Notes: generated by a model from the letters alone, not told the origin. DNA of 64,000 nucleotides from Pisolithus tinctorius (GCA_024663395.1 JANFAH010000002.1:3410001-3474000), one strand, 5' to 3'; numbered from the stretch's first letter, positions 53,815 to 64,000 are shown. Numbers and translations are program-made.

Positions 53815-54629
53815 TGTCAAAGTCAGACAACACCCCTGGCTCCTTCTTAGGGCGGAGTTGGAGCGGGTTGGGCTGCGGAGTACAGCGGTCAAAGTCCGAA
53901 GCGAATCCGACCACTGGGTGGCGAGATATTCGACAAACAGTGAGCGGAGGGGTATGAAGGAAAGTCTCAGAGGCTGAGGTCAGAGTCAGAGTCGGAGGTC
54001 AGAGGTCGGAGGTCGGATGAGAGGGTGTTGGGTTCAGCTAGTGCGCTGCCCCCTTGCACGAGCTCAGCCCTCGTATTTCAGAGGCAGAGCGGACTCAGAG
54101 GAAGTGGAGACGAAACTCCAGAGAGGACTGAGAGGGAGTCGAAGGTGGGGACTTTATTCGATATTCGTACTGATTACATCGGAGTACTACGTGGCCTTAT
54201 ATACGATGTAGGTCAAGGGTGGTGCAGTACGGAATGTAAACCAATAAGTGTATAGTGGGTTAGAGTCCTTCCGACACAAGGGATAGAGAGTAGGGACAAC
54301 GGGGACCTTAACTGAGACAAGGAAACTACTACAACGAGGAAGAGAGGGTAAATACTGAAGAAGCGGAAGAATGGAGAAAACCAACACGAGGGCGGAACCC
54401 TATCTAGAATGCAGGGCTGCAAGTCCGACAGCCCATGTGACCAACCTTAGGGCGGAGTTGAGCGGAGTTGGTCAGAACATGGACAGGGGAACTCGGAGAG
54501 GTGTGGAGATGTGTCGGGAGGGTCGGAGGAGTGCGGGAACACGTCAGAGGAGGGCGGAGAAGCGCGGGAACATGCCGGAAGAGGGCGGAGTAGGTGTTAG
54601 GGGCTTACGCTGGTGTCATGGTCATGACA
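53815..54629 (-). repeat. 5' LTR of the young element
   Basis: 815 bp; 14 bp longer than the 3' LTR because of an extra GGTCGGAGGTC-type unit near 54,000. Contains the TATA box (54,197-54,203) and the transcript start word. Ends against AGGCT at 54,630. Confidence 0.95.
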
Positions 54630-54671
54630 AGGCTGGCCACTCCACTAAGGACTGTCCTAAGTCTACCTCTC
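54630..54671 (+). pseudogene. Gag zinc-knuckle remnant, part 2 of 3
   Basis: Begins with the AGGCT duplication and completes the knuckle (GHSTKDCPKSTS). Ends at the CTCTC duplication of the next LTR insertion. Confidence 0.85.
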
Positions 54672-55575
54672 TGTGAAGTACAGGTTTACCCTTGGGTGAC
54701 CAGGCTTCAAGACCGGGTGACAGGGGCTAAGTCCGAGTGGCCAAAGTCAAGGCCGGGAGACAGGGGTTAAGTCCAGTTGGACCGGAGTTAAGGCTGGAGG
54801 TCAGGGGCCAAGTCTGGAGGACTGGACTTAAGGCCAGGAGCACAGGAACAAGACTGGTAGCATGGGAAACCGACCAGTCTTGGGGTGTGCACAGGGGGGA
54901 AGCTGGTCTGGGGTTGGATCTACCTCCCTTGGTCTCAGCTTATGTGCTGTACCCTTATGCAAGCTGGGGAGAGGTCTGGGACAGGGGCTGGGGATAGCTT
55001 AAGGCTTGGCCTTAGCTATAGAGTAGACTCAAGGGGTAATATGGGGTTGAGGGTAATACTAGGTTGATATTCTGACTGAGGGTGCTACAAAGTATGTACA
55101 GGGGTTAAATACATGAGGCCAGTCCAGAGTAAAGAACATGAAGCCAGACTTGTGAATAAGCTATTAGCAAGATGATTAGCAAGAGGAGGACAGCCATAGT
55201 GGCTGTGCCGAGGCTAATAGCTAAAGTCTGGGTGACCAGCATAACTGGGGTCAGACACAGGATTGTACAGTAAGCAAAGTCAGATGAATGGGCTAGACTA
55301 AATATAGTACAAACAAAGGGAAACAGACTGGAGTTATGTCTGGGTGACCCGGACATAGACCTGGGAGGACTGGGGTGGAGCAGTGCAAGGCCAGGAGGCC
55401 AAAGTGGACCGGAGATAGGGGTAAAACACCGGACTTGGGTTATGCAGGCTGGAGTTGAGCTATCTAGGGCCGGGAGTTAGGTTTTCTAGGCTGGACTAGG
55501 ACTGGACTTGACCGGAGATAGGGGCTAGGGGTCCGGACTGGACTGAGTCCGAGTCTGAGAGTCATGGATATGACA
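54672..55575 (-). mobile_element. Solo family-F LTR, 904 bp, with CTCTC target duplication
   Basis: TGTGAAGTACAGG to GGATATGACA; CTCTC at 54,667-54,671 and 55,576-55,580. Same length as the copy at 46,791. It splits the same gag remnant as the young element, only 38 bp away from that insertion. Confidence 0.9.
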
Positions 55576-55580
55576 CTCTC

Positions 55581-55660
55581 ATGCAGCCAAAGCCCATGCA
55601 GCTATGGCTGGAACTCCGCCTGCTCTGCCCATGGAGAAGGCAGAGCCAAAAAATTAGTCA
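55581..55660 (+). pseudogene. Gag remnant, part 3 of 3 (C-terminus)
   Basis: Ala/Lys/Pro-rich tail ending MEKAEPKN and TAG, with CCAAAAAATTAG matching the gag/pol junction of the young element's family. Protease-like text beyond (FPDSGLAMS near 55,795) is too decayed to call. Confidence 0.7.
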
Positions 55661-58600
55661 ACTGGTGACCCTCAACACTCTGCACACCCCCAGGTCACAT
55701 TACCCCTGGCACTATGTTCCTAGTGGTCAAAACTCAATGCATCCATTCCCTTACTCCTGATCCCTGCCTGCCACTCATTTTTTCCTGACTCTGGACTGGC
55801 CATGTCAGCCCCTGAGCTGGACTTACCATCCAGACTCACCACCAACCTGGACTCATGCTCGAGCCCACTTCCAAGTTGGAATTACCATCTGGACTTGCCT
55901 CTGAGCTGGCCTCAACAACTGGACTCACTTCTGTCAGCTCCCCCAAGCTAGCTCTGACCCCTGGCTAGTCACCCCAGTCTTCACCTCAGTCCTTACCTCA
56001 GTCCCAGTCCTCAACACCTTTCCTGTTCCCCATTGGCACTCAGCTTCAGTGGTTTTTGGGTCTGGTCTCCACCCTTGGCCTTTGCTACACCAGCCTTGGA
56101 GCCCTGGACCCCCTTTCCAGTCTCTGGACTGTCTGTTACCAGCCTGTCTGGCCTTGGGTTGGCTTGTCCACACTCACCCAGACTTGTCTGAAGCTGGTTT
56201 GCCACTTCTCTTGGCCTCCTGCTTTTTGTTGCTGGCCATTCTGGCCTTGGTCTTGGTTGGCTACCTCACCCAGACTTGTCTAGACCTGTTACTAGGTCTT
56301 GGATTGGTCCTGGCTTCCCTCAGCCCCTCCTGCCCCTCACAGACCCATCCTGGGTCTCCTATCCCTTGTCCTGGTCCTACACTAGTCTCCTCAGCCTTGA
56401 AATGGTACTTGTCCTTTGGACTTGCTCTAGACCTTGGCTCTGGTGGTCTTGGCTAGTGTTTGACACCTCCACTTTGGTCTAGGACCAGTCTGCCAGTCCT
56501 CCAGCCCTTAGCCCAGTCCCTGACCTCTCTCCCAGCCTCTCTTTTCACTTGGAGGCACCCCCTGGACATGCTAGGCCTTCAGACTTGCTCCTGGCCCCTG
56601 ATTTTCTGTCTAGGACTGGTCTGCTGGTCCTCTGGCCCCTATCCCAGTCCCTGACATCATTTCTGGTCCTTTCCCTGTCCTCTGTCCACCCCAGGATCCT
56701 AACCAGTCAACAAGTTGGTAGCTCTGTACTCTGGAAGCCAAAACCAGTAGTCTTGGTTGAGACAAAACAATTAGAGTCTACCCCAGGATCCTAACTGGGT
56801 CAACAAGTTGGTACTCTGGTACACCAGAAGCCAAACTGGTGGTCTCAGTTGAGACAAATCAATTAGTGCATCACTCTGGTCCCTTAGCAATCCTGGCTCA
56901 TCCTGCTGGTCCCTCAGCCTCAACCTGGCTTTGCAGCCCTGGACTGGACTTGCTAACTCCAGTCCTCCTACTTGTGTCCAGTTTTATCACCCCCAGACTC
57001 CCTTATGACTGGTCTTCCCTCCCTCACTAGGCCTTGTCAGCCTTTGTCCAGTCTGTCATCTCTGGACTCCTTTGTAGCCCCTGACTGGTCTTGCTGACTG
57101 TGGCCTTTGTTCTCTTTTCTGGTGTTTCATCTCCAGTCTTCCTCATAACCCCTGACCAGTCTTGCTGACTCTGGACTTCCTTTCTTTGGCCAGTCTCCCA
57201 TCTCCGGCCTCCCTCAGCTTCTGATACCCCCTTGGGTAGCTCTATGCTACTCCCCTGTCACTCATTTGGCCTTCAGGCCTCTCCCCCTGAACTACCCCTG
57301 TCCTCTACCCTGGTGCTATGATCTTGACCTAGCACCTCTTTCCAGTCCTTGGTGGACCTGGCCTTGGTTCTCCCTCAGTCTCTGACCCCTGTTTAACTGG
57401 CCTTGTCAGCCCATTAGGAACTGGAGTACCTAGGTTGTAGGGAACTGACTAGCCCACTCAATAGGCACCCATTGGTGGCCAAGTGTAGTGCAGTCACCTA
57501 TCCCCACCTAGTGCTAAAGTTTGCTAACCCTCTGACATCAATCCTGCCTTGGAGCATGAATTTGCTTGCAAGACACCCTGGGCTTCAGCCCATCTGACAA
57601 ACCCCTGACTCTTCCAGTCTGTTTCCCAGCTCACCCACTCGCCCTGGAACTCATATGTTCACAAGGCCCCTTCAGGTACCAGCTAACCCCTCATATTCCC
57701 CCTAACCATTGCTACTGCCACCCCACCATCGACTCTGGAACTCTGGTCCTACCCACTCTCCCAACTCTGGTCTTACTGGTTGTCTTTGGCCTGCCAGCCT
57801 TCACCAGCCTTGCTTCCTCTCAGGCTCTGGTTCTGGCCTTCATACCCTTACTTTTGACTCTGACACTCCTTACTATCCCTGTACCAGTCTGGCCTGCCCT
57901 GCCAGCCTTGTAAAAGCTTCCTGGAACCAGTCTTGACACCTGATACGCCAGTCTTTGCATTCTCTGTACTTGGATTCACAACTCTGGTGGTAGGTCTCCT
58001 ACTACCCATCTAGTACTCCTCTCAGTGGTCCTAGCCCACACCTTGTACCCCTGTAGACTTGGGAAGTCTACCCTAAGAGGGGGGATAAGGGACCTCGCTA
58101 GTGACCTACTCTCTTCCAAACCCCTGTCCATTACCTCTCTGGTGCCCTCAGCACAACCCCACTCAGTCCCTGCACACCAGTCCCTGGTTCCTTGGTCTGG
58201 TCCTTGCATGCTGAAACACTCCCAAACCATCTGCCCTGGGTTGCTCCCAGCCCTTGACATTTGTGTTGGTACTCTGGTCTCACTACCCTAGTGGTCCTTG
58301 GCCTTGGTGATTGTGTGTTCACCAGTCTTCCTGGTCTCAGCCTCCTGTTGTCAGCCATTTGGCTGGATAACCCCTAGGCCTCACCCAGTCTCCAGACCCC
58401 CTGAACCAGTCCTCCAATGGCCTTTTTGGCCTTCGAGCTTCTCACCACTGGATAACCCACTTCCAACCAGCTCCAGACACCCCTAAACTGGACTCAGCAC
58501 CCAGACTCACCTGCAGCTGACACTCCTAGGCTTCATTGCACTGGTCTCATGACCTGCTGGTCCCCAGTTCATGCCTAGCTATGTCAAGTCCTCTGGTCCT

Positions 58601-60126
58601 TGTCCAAACCAAACTCTAGCTGTCCTAGACAGTCCCTAGTCCCTCACTGACCTCCAGAAGCTCATCTGGCCTGTTCCAAGGTGCTTGGCACCTGGCCTCA
58701 GGTTTGCATCTTGCTACCCCTGGTTACCCTGGTCTCAGTGTTAGCCCACTGGCCTACACTGTTTTGGCCTCAGGTTGTCAGCCCACCAGCTAGATGGCAC
58801 CTCAGGTCACCTTTAACCACCCCACACCTCTCCAACCACTTCAGACTGGCCCTCAGCCAGCTGCTCTGGCCCTGCCCAAGTCCATACCAGTCTTCCCTTG
58901 GCATTTCCAGCCTTACAGCCCTGTCCAGGTCTAGACCAGTCTCCCACTGGTCCTTCTAACCCTTCCAGCCCTCACTGGCTCCTGTCCAGTCCCCACCTGG
59001 CTTTTCTAAGCCCTCCCTGACTGTTAGACTGGTCTCCAGCTGGCCCTTCTGGTCCTCTCTGACCCTCAGACCGGTTCTCAGCCTTCCTGGCCTTCTGTTC
59101 CCTTGACCAGTCTTCACTCTTGCTGTTTTCTCTGGATCAATTGCTTTAGCATGACTGGCTTCAGCCACTCCCAGTCTCAGTCTCTGGCTTTGGCCACCCT
59201 CAGTCTCAGCCTTTGGCTTTGACCCCAGCCTCTAGCTCCAGTTTCCTGTTTCCTTGTTATATGTTTTCTCAGTTTTCTGTTATCTGTTTTCTTTTTCTGT
59301 AGATACACATTTTCAGACCCCATGACCCCCTGGAGCAGACCTTGGACCTGTCCCAGCCTTCTCAGCACTTCTTGTGACCCTCTGTACCCCTGCAGTTCAC
59401 TCCCAGTCCAACCAGTGCATTCCTAGACCGGTTTCCCAGCCTTCCCTGCAACCACCTGGCCTTTGTGTCATTCCAGTGTCACTCAGCAGCACATTGTTAC
59501 ACCCCCAGACCAACTGTTTGGTCATCTCCAGACCCCTCTGGACCCTCCCAGCCTCCATGTTGCCCTGAACCAGCTTTGAAGCACACCTCTGGTCCTAGTG
59601 GCACACCCCCAGTACATTTGTTGGGCATTACTGGTCCCCTGTACATTTTTGGCCTCCAGTTTTCCCCGACCCAGCTCTGAAGCACAACCCTAGGCCTTGC
59701 CTGGTCATTCCTGGACTTCATGTTGCCTTAACCCAGCTCCAAAATGCAACTCCAGCCCTCTGAAACACTGGCTTCAGCTTTCACTGTCTCTGGAAGCCCC
59801 TGTCCAGCCAGTCTAATCACTCCTGGACTTGGCTTTGCCTTGTCCCAGCCTGCTGAACCACCTGGCAGCATCCTAGACCAGTCTCCAGCCCTCCTTGTTG
59901 TTGCTTCTCCAGCCTTGGGTTCCCAGAACACTCCTCAGTCTTGACCCTTGTCCCCAAACCTGGCTTATGCCATCCCAGTCTAGACTACTGGGCCTCTGGT
60001 CATCACTGCCCAGTTTCCTGGCCCTCAGGCTTACCCTTGGAACTGTGTGTGCACTCGGACTCACTGCTAGTCATGTGCATATTTCCCTGTGGAACCTCAA
60101 GGGTTCAGTTCCTAAGAGGGGGATAC
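55661..60126 (+). other. Pyrimidine-rich, ORF-poor internal region of a family-F element
   Basis: About 4.4 kb with strong plus-strand C+T excess and endless variants of CCAGTC, CTGGTCC, CTGGCCTT and CCTTGG. No RT, RNase H, integrase or gag motif on either strand; the longest ORFs (such as 56,049-56,456) are low-complexity Leu/Pro/Ser products of composition. It ends in the polypurine tract AAGAGGGGGAT (60,113-60,123) and an LTR at 60,127, so it is transposon interior. It may be a non-autonomous large derivative, or coding sequence decayed beyond recognition. Confidence 0.5.
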
Positions 60127-60948
60127 TGTCATATCCATGACTCTCAGACTCAATCCTGGTCCAGTCTGGACCCCTGGCCCCTATATCCAGTCAAGTCCAG
60201 TCCTGGTCCAGCCTAGAAAACCCAACTCCAGCCTAAACAACTCAAGTCTGGTTTTGCCCCTATCTCTGGTCCATTCCAGCCTCCTGGCCTTGTGCTGCTC
60301 CACCCCAGTCCTCCCAGGTCTTTATGTCCAGGTGACCCAGACATAACTCCAGTCTGCTTTCCTTTGTTTGTACTATATTTAGTCTAGTCTCCTTTTGTCT
60401 GACTCTGCTCACTGTACAAATCCTGTGTCCAACCCTGGTTGTGCCAGTCACCTGGACTTTGACTATTAGCCTTGGCACAGCCCCTATGGCTGTCCACACT
60501 CTTGCTGATCATCTTGCTAATAGCTTATCCACAAGTCTGGCTTCATGTTTGCTATCCCAGACTGGCCTTATGTATTTAACCCCTGTACATACTTCATAGC
60601 ACCTCAGTCAGAATATCAATTTAGTATTACCCTCAACTCCATACTACACCCCAAGTCTACTCTATAGCTAAGGCCAAGCCTTAAGCTATCCCCAGCCCCT
60701 GTCCCAGACCTCTCCCTGGCTTGCATAAGGGTACAGTACATAAGCTGAGACCAAGGGAGGTAGATCCAACCCTGGACTGGCTTCCCCTTGTTTTCCTATG
60801 CTACCAGTCTTGTTCCCACACTCCCAGCCTTAAGTCTGGTCCTCCAGACTTAGCCCCTGACCTCCAGCGTTAACTCCAGTCCAACTGGACTTGACTCTGG
60901 CCACTTGGACTTAGCCCCTGTCACCTGAGGGTAAACCCATACTTAACA
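60127..60948 (+). mobile_element. Family-F LTR, 822 bp, 3' LTR
   Basis: TGTCATATCCATGACTCTC to CATACTTAACA, preceded by a polypurine tract. It has TATTTAACC and, 30 bp on, AGTCAGAATATC. Opposite orientation to the two 904-bp copies. Confidence 0.85.
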
Positions 60949-61466
60949 AATACCCTCACTCTATTCAGCATCCCCTGCTCAGTCATCATTCATTCATCTT
61001 CTCCCACATAATTTGTCATCAACTTGTGCCAGGAGCACCTGCCATTGAAGTCCCCCTCACTTCAGATTTTTCTGCCCTCCAGGTTCCACAGAGGTAAACC
61101 ACCACTCACTCTTATTTGTCTTTGGTGTTGGTTTTGGTGTTCATATGTGGTGCCTGTGCACCTCATTTCGCATTTTATCTTTGATTATGTTCTTTTCTAA
61201 CTCTGCAGACTTGTAGTGGACACTAGACTTCGCTCTAAGTGTCCCTGGTTTGCTTTTGTTTATTATTTACATTTGTTTATCATTTTTGCACACTTACTGC
61301 TCTGTGCCCAGTGAAATTTTCTTCAGTCTCTTACACTGGGCACAAGGTATGTTGTCTGTAGTATTTCCCTCAATATAAGTCTCTTACACTGGGCACAAGT
61401 GGCCAGAAGTTGTGATTATCTGAACATTTGGTTAGTTTCTGCCACCTTTCCACACTTTGACTCACA
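60949..61466 (+). other. Unassigned segment and family-H LTR-like fragment
   Basis: From about 61,085 it shares CCACCACTCACT, GTGTTGGTTTTGG and the end CCACACTTTGACTCACA with the fragment at 33,739-34,082. AGTCTCTTACACTGGGCACA occurs twice (61,332 and 61,378). Several CpG remain, suggesting a fairly young age. No gene. Confidence 0.45.
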
Positions 61467-62465
61467 ATGTCCCATTGTCTAGTTAGGGTGTTGGGCTTTG
61501 CCCCAAGCTTACCAGGCCTCAACTGGATAACCATATTGAACTGGGAGAGGAACTCAGACCAGCAAGCTTGGCAGCAGGTGAGTACCTTGGAAGTAGAAAA
61601 GTACTTGAGTTTTTGTGGTTGGTGACAACATCAACTGGTGAGGCTGAGCCTTCAAGGTAGTGGCACAAGGTCCAGAATGCTTTGAGGATAGCAAGCAACT
61701 CCTTGTCATGGGTATCATAATTCAACTTCGGGGTGGTCAGAGTCCAGGAATAGAATGTGACTGGATGTATCTGGCCACTGTTGCAGGTAATGGAAAGAAT
61801 GCCAGTGATGGCATAGTCTGACACATCAGTCTTGACAGCAATAGGGACCCCCAGGATGAAATGGGTTAAGACTGGCACAGTTGTAATGGCAGCCTTGAGA
61901 TTATTGAATGACTGGTGATACTCCTCAGAAAAGTTCCAAGGAGCACCCTTGTGAGTAAGCTAGGTTAGTGGTACAATGATGGCCAAGTAGTTAAAAATGA
62001 ACTGGTGGCAAAAATTTGCAAAGCCAAGGAAAGATTGTATGTCCTTCACCTTGCAAGGCTTGGGCCAGTCACAAATGGTTTGGACTTTTTCCTTCAACAT
62101 GGTGAAGCTGGTAGGAGAAAGGTGGAATCTGAGGTATTCCATTGAGTCTGAGTGGAACTCACATTTCTCCAGCTTTGCATACAGGCCATGAAGCTGAAGC
62201 CAGCAGAGTACCTCTCAGACATGCTGCTTGTGAGACTCCTTGTCTCCAGAGTAGATTAGGTTTTCATCTACATAGAGAACTACATGTACATCTAACATAT
62301 CAGTGAAGATTGTGTTGACAAAGTGTTGGAAAGTGGCCAGGGGATTGGTGAGCCTGAAGGGCATTACTAACCACTTGTAGGACCCATAGCACATCTGAAA
62401 CACAGTCTTCCACTTGTTGCCCAGGGCAATCCAGTGTAGGGAGCTGTATACTCCCTGAAGCTGAA
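61467..62465 (-). pseudogene. Gypsy pol fragment (family B-like), RT and RNase H
   Basis: Minus strand reads RT pieces YGSYKWLVMPFRLTNPLATF and VVLYVDENLIYS (catalytic box altered), SFTMLKEKVQTICDWPKP and KVKDIQSFLGFANF, then RNase H VKTDVSDYAITGIL and LNYDTHDKELLAILKAF. Stops at about 62,217 and 61,960 and frameshifts in between. Both ends are cut: no protease upstream (62,466-62,564 has no match) and no integrase downstream, where a family-H LTR fragment abuts at 61,466. Confidence 0.85.
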
Positions 62466-62564
62466 ACAGGAAACTGTCAGTAAATCCTGCTGCCTCTGCA
62501 GTAGGCCCCTGTTGTTCTATGCCTTTGGAATTCTTCCTGCTTGTTGGCTCATGTTTTGTCCTAC

Positions 62565-62967
62565 TGTCATGACCATGACATTGGCATAAGCCCCTAACAC
62601 CTACTCTGCCCTCTCCCAATGTGTTCCTGTGCTTCTCCACCCTCTTCTGACATGTTCCCATGCTCCTCCGACCCTCCTGACACATCTCCACACCTCCCCA
62701 AGGTCCCCTGTCCATGTTCTGACCAACTCTGCTCAACTTCACCCTCAGGTTGGTCACATGGAGGCCAGACCTTCATCTGTGCCTCCTCTGAGGCCTTGGT
62801 CGGCTCAGTGGGCTGTTTGACTTGTGGTGCTGCATTCCAGATAGGGTTCCACCCTTGTGTCAGTTTTTCTCCATTCTTCTGCTCCTTCAGTATTTACCCT
62901 CTCTCCCACATTGTAGTAGTTCCATTGTCTCAGTAAAGGTCCCCATCATCCCTATTTTCTATCTCTT
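62565..62967 (+). mobile_element. Fragment of the young element's LTR family, old copy
   Basis: Starts TGTCATGACCATGACATTGG and follows the minus-strand text of the LTR at 47,900-48,700 with CpG replaced by TpG/CpA. Breaks off near 62,967. Confidence 0.8.
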
Positions 62968-63209
62968 GTGTTGCACTGTGGAGTACCTGACTGTGTGCTG
63001 TCAAGGAGAGCTCTGAAGGGATGTCACATGACCCTTCAGAGAATGGTCCACACAGACCAATGGTAGACCAGTGCAAGTCTGACAGCAGTCAGAGTGGAGA
63101 AGGTTCATGAATGACAGAGGGCAGGTGGAGTTGGTGCAGAGTGAGTGAATGACTGACAGAGAAGGGTGTGGAGTGAGTGAGGACTTAGGATAAACACATG
63201 ATCATGACA
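62968..63209 (-). mobile_element. Family-G LTR fragment
   Basis: Matches 41,735-41,958 (GTGGAGTACCTGACTG, GGACTTAGGATAAACACATG, ATCATGACA). Ends exactly at the LTR terminus 63,209. Confidence 0.8.
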
Positions 63210-63401
63210 CTACACTACATTAATAATCAAAAGTGTGCACACTACACTACACTACACTACAACCACTGGTACACAAACACTACACCACTGATGAAAAATG
63301 TGAACGCTACACTACATTATTAATCAAAAATGCAAACACCACACAATACAACACTACAACCACTAGTACACAACACAACATTGCTAATGAAAAATGCAAA
63401 C
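63210..63401. repeat. Two tandem ~96-bp units rich in CTACA
   Basis: 63,210-63,306 and 63,307-63,401 share CTACACTACATTA.TAATC, CTACAACCACT.GTACACAA and AATGAAAAATG. Unit 1 has an expanded (ACTAC)n run. Lies exactly between two LTR ends. Confidence 0.8.
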
Positions 63402-63593
63402 TGTCAAGTACGGGATGTCTGGGTTGAGACTGGACCGGAGACCGAAGCGGGCACGAGGCCAAGGGGTCGGAGTCAGGGGTAAAGATGAAGGTACAGGTGG
63501 GTGGACTGGTTGGACTTAGCGACTGAGGATACAGCGCTATTCCCTTGCGTGAGTCTCAGTCTGAGTCCGAGGCCGAGACAGAGTTATCAGAGG
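63402..63593 (+). mobile_element. Family-C LTR fragment interrupted at a TA site
   Basis: Begins TGTCAAGTACGG and matches 5,589-5,780 through GACTTAGCGACTGAGGATACA and GAGTTATCAG. It retains CpG. Cut at TA (63,594-63,595) by the element that follows. Confidence 0.75.
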
Positions 63594-63595
63594 TA

Positions 63596-64000
63596 CAGTG
63601 AGGGACAAAAGCATTGCAATGTTTGTGAGGTGTGAATTGTTGCTGATGTAGCTCGGGCTATTCTGCACAGATAATCATGATACCTATACCATTGGAAAGG
63701 GATGACTCTAAGCTTTCCGGAGCACTAAGGTTCAGTCAAAACAAAGCAATACATGCTGAGATACACCCTATTCTTTCCAAAAAGTGCATTGCAATGCTTT
63801 TGTCCCTGACTGGTGAAATCATGAAATGTGACCTTTTGATGGGATTGCGGGCATGGAGGATGGGAAAAAATGGTTACATAATAAACCACATGATCATCCA
63901 GATGATTTGTCAGCATGTAAACAATGACAAACATTGGACTTGTACCATTAATCCTCCCTCTTTTACCACAACTCATGAAATCATCTCTCTAGCTCACATG
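63596..64000. mobile_element. Tc1/mariner-like inverted ends (partial)
   Basis: CAGTGAGGGACAAAAGCATT at 63,596 directly follows a TA. AGGGACAAAAGCATTGCAATG (63,601-63,621) recurs as a perfect 21-nt reverse complement at 63,787-63,807. CAGTG ends after TA are typical of Tc1/mariner elements. Either a 217-bp miniature element ends at 63,812, or this is the subterminal part of a longer element running out of the window. No transposase ORF is visible. Confidence 0.5.

Larger units (their letters stand above)
47900..54629 (-). mobile_element. Complete young Ty3/gypsy chromodomain element, 6,730 bp
   Basis: LTRs at 47,900-48,700 (801 bp, 3') and 53,815-54,629 (815 bp, 5'), with AGGCT directly repeated outside (47,895-47,899 and 54,630-54,634). 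Order on the minus strand: LTR, self-complementary primer-binding site, gag, -1 frame pol, polypurine tract, LTR. CpG is frequent throughout, unlike the neighbours. The LTRs differ by a 14-bp duplication and roughly twenty single changes that are almost all C/T or G/A at CpG. Gag and pol each carry two TGA codons, so it is recently inactivated. Unlike families B and G it has no accessory gene: only about 45 bp separate pol from the 3' LTR. Confidence 0.95.

Noticed and set aside
56049..56456. Hydrophobic 135-codon ORF as a membrane protein
   Set aside because: It follows from the C+T-rich composition (Leu/Pro/Ser); neighbouring frames give similar products and there is no conserved feature.

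Overview
This window is repeat-dominated chromosomal DNA of a filamentous basidiomycete, most likely an Agaricomycete. The evidence is a KDZ-type transposase with its basidiomycete-style short introns (48-53 bp), many chromodomain Ty3/gypsy elements, and strong CpG loss in old copies next to CpG-rich young copies, as expected where repeats are CG-methylated. I see no ordinary host housekeeping gene, no rRNA and no tRNA. Almost everything is a transposable element, or an element inside another element.

Layout. 1-6.1 kb: 3' end of a plus-strand gypsy element, a complete LTR with a truncated gag, and a minus-strand gag with part of its protease split by a 463-bp solo LTR. 6.1-8.5 kb: a different, older gypsy element (minus) whose gag carries a 230-bp inverted duplication. 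8.5-9.1 kb: a 21-bp minisatellite. 9.7-31.7 kb: one minus-strand gypsy element (family B) whose integrase coding region is split by a 16,295-bp KDZ-type DNA transposon (10,465-26,759). The transposon has inverted ends and a 7-8 bp target duplication, a transposase gene, two companion genes, and large subterminal minisatellites. 31.7-33.7 kb: another gypsy family (E) with a solo LTR in it. 33.7-41.2 kb: a family-B element with a chimeric 764-codon gag-pol ORF. 41.2-46.4 kb: a family-G element. 46.4-55.7 kb: a stack of nested insertions whose top layer is a complete, young, CpG-rich element (47,900-54,629; 5-bp target duplication). 55.7-60.9 kb: a pyrimidine-rich, ORF-poor internal region ending in a polypurine tract and an LTR. 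60.9-64 kb: truncated pol and LTR pieces, a tandem repeat, and the inverted ends of a Tc1/mariner-like element cutting an LTR.

Mechanism. In the three families where both parts survive, the LTR has a TATA box about 30 bp upstream of a 10-11 nt word that is exactly complementary to a site 2 nt beyond the LTR. This is the self-priming design known from the Tf1/sushi group. Old copies keep an A-rich slippery heptamer at the gag stop, consistent with -1 frameshifting into pol.

The most unusual feature is a spliced gene on the strand opposite to gag-pol, lying between the pol stop codon and the 3' LTR in two gypsy families (positions 34,782-35,844 and 42,152-43,267, a remnant at 238-850 and a 3' stub at 9,684-9,704). 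It encodes a charged coiled coil followed by a Cys cluster, C-x2-C-x6-C-x-W. The young element lacks it. Boundaries come from reading by eye; family names (B, C, D, E, F, G, H) are local labels only.
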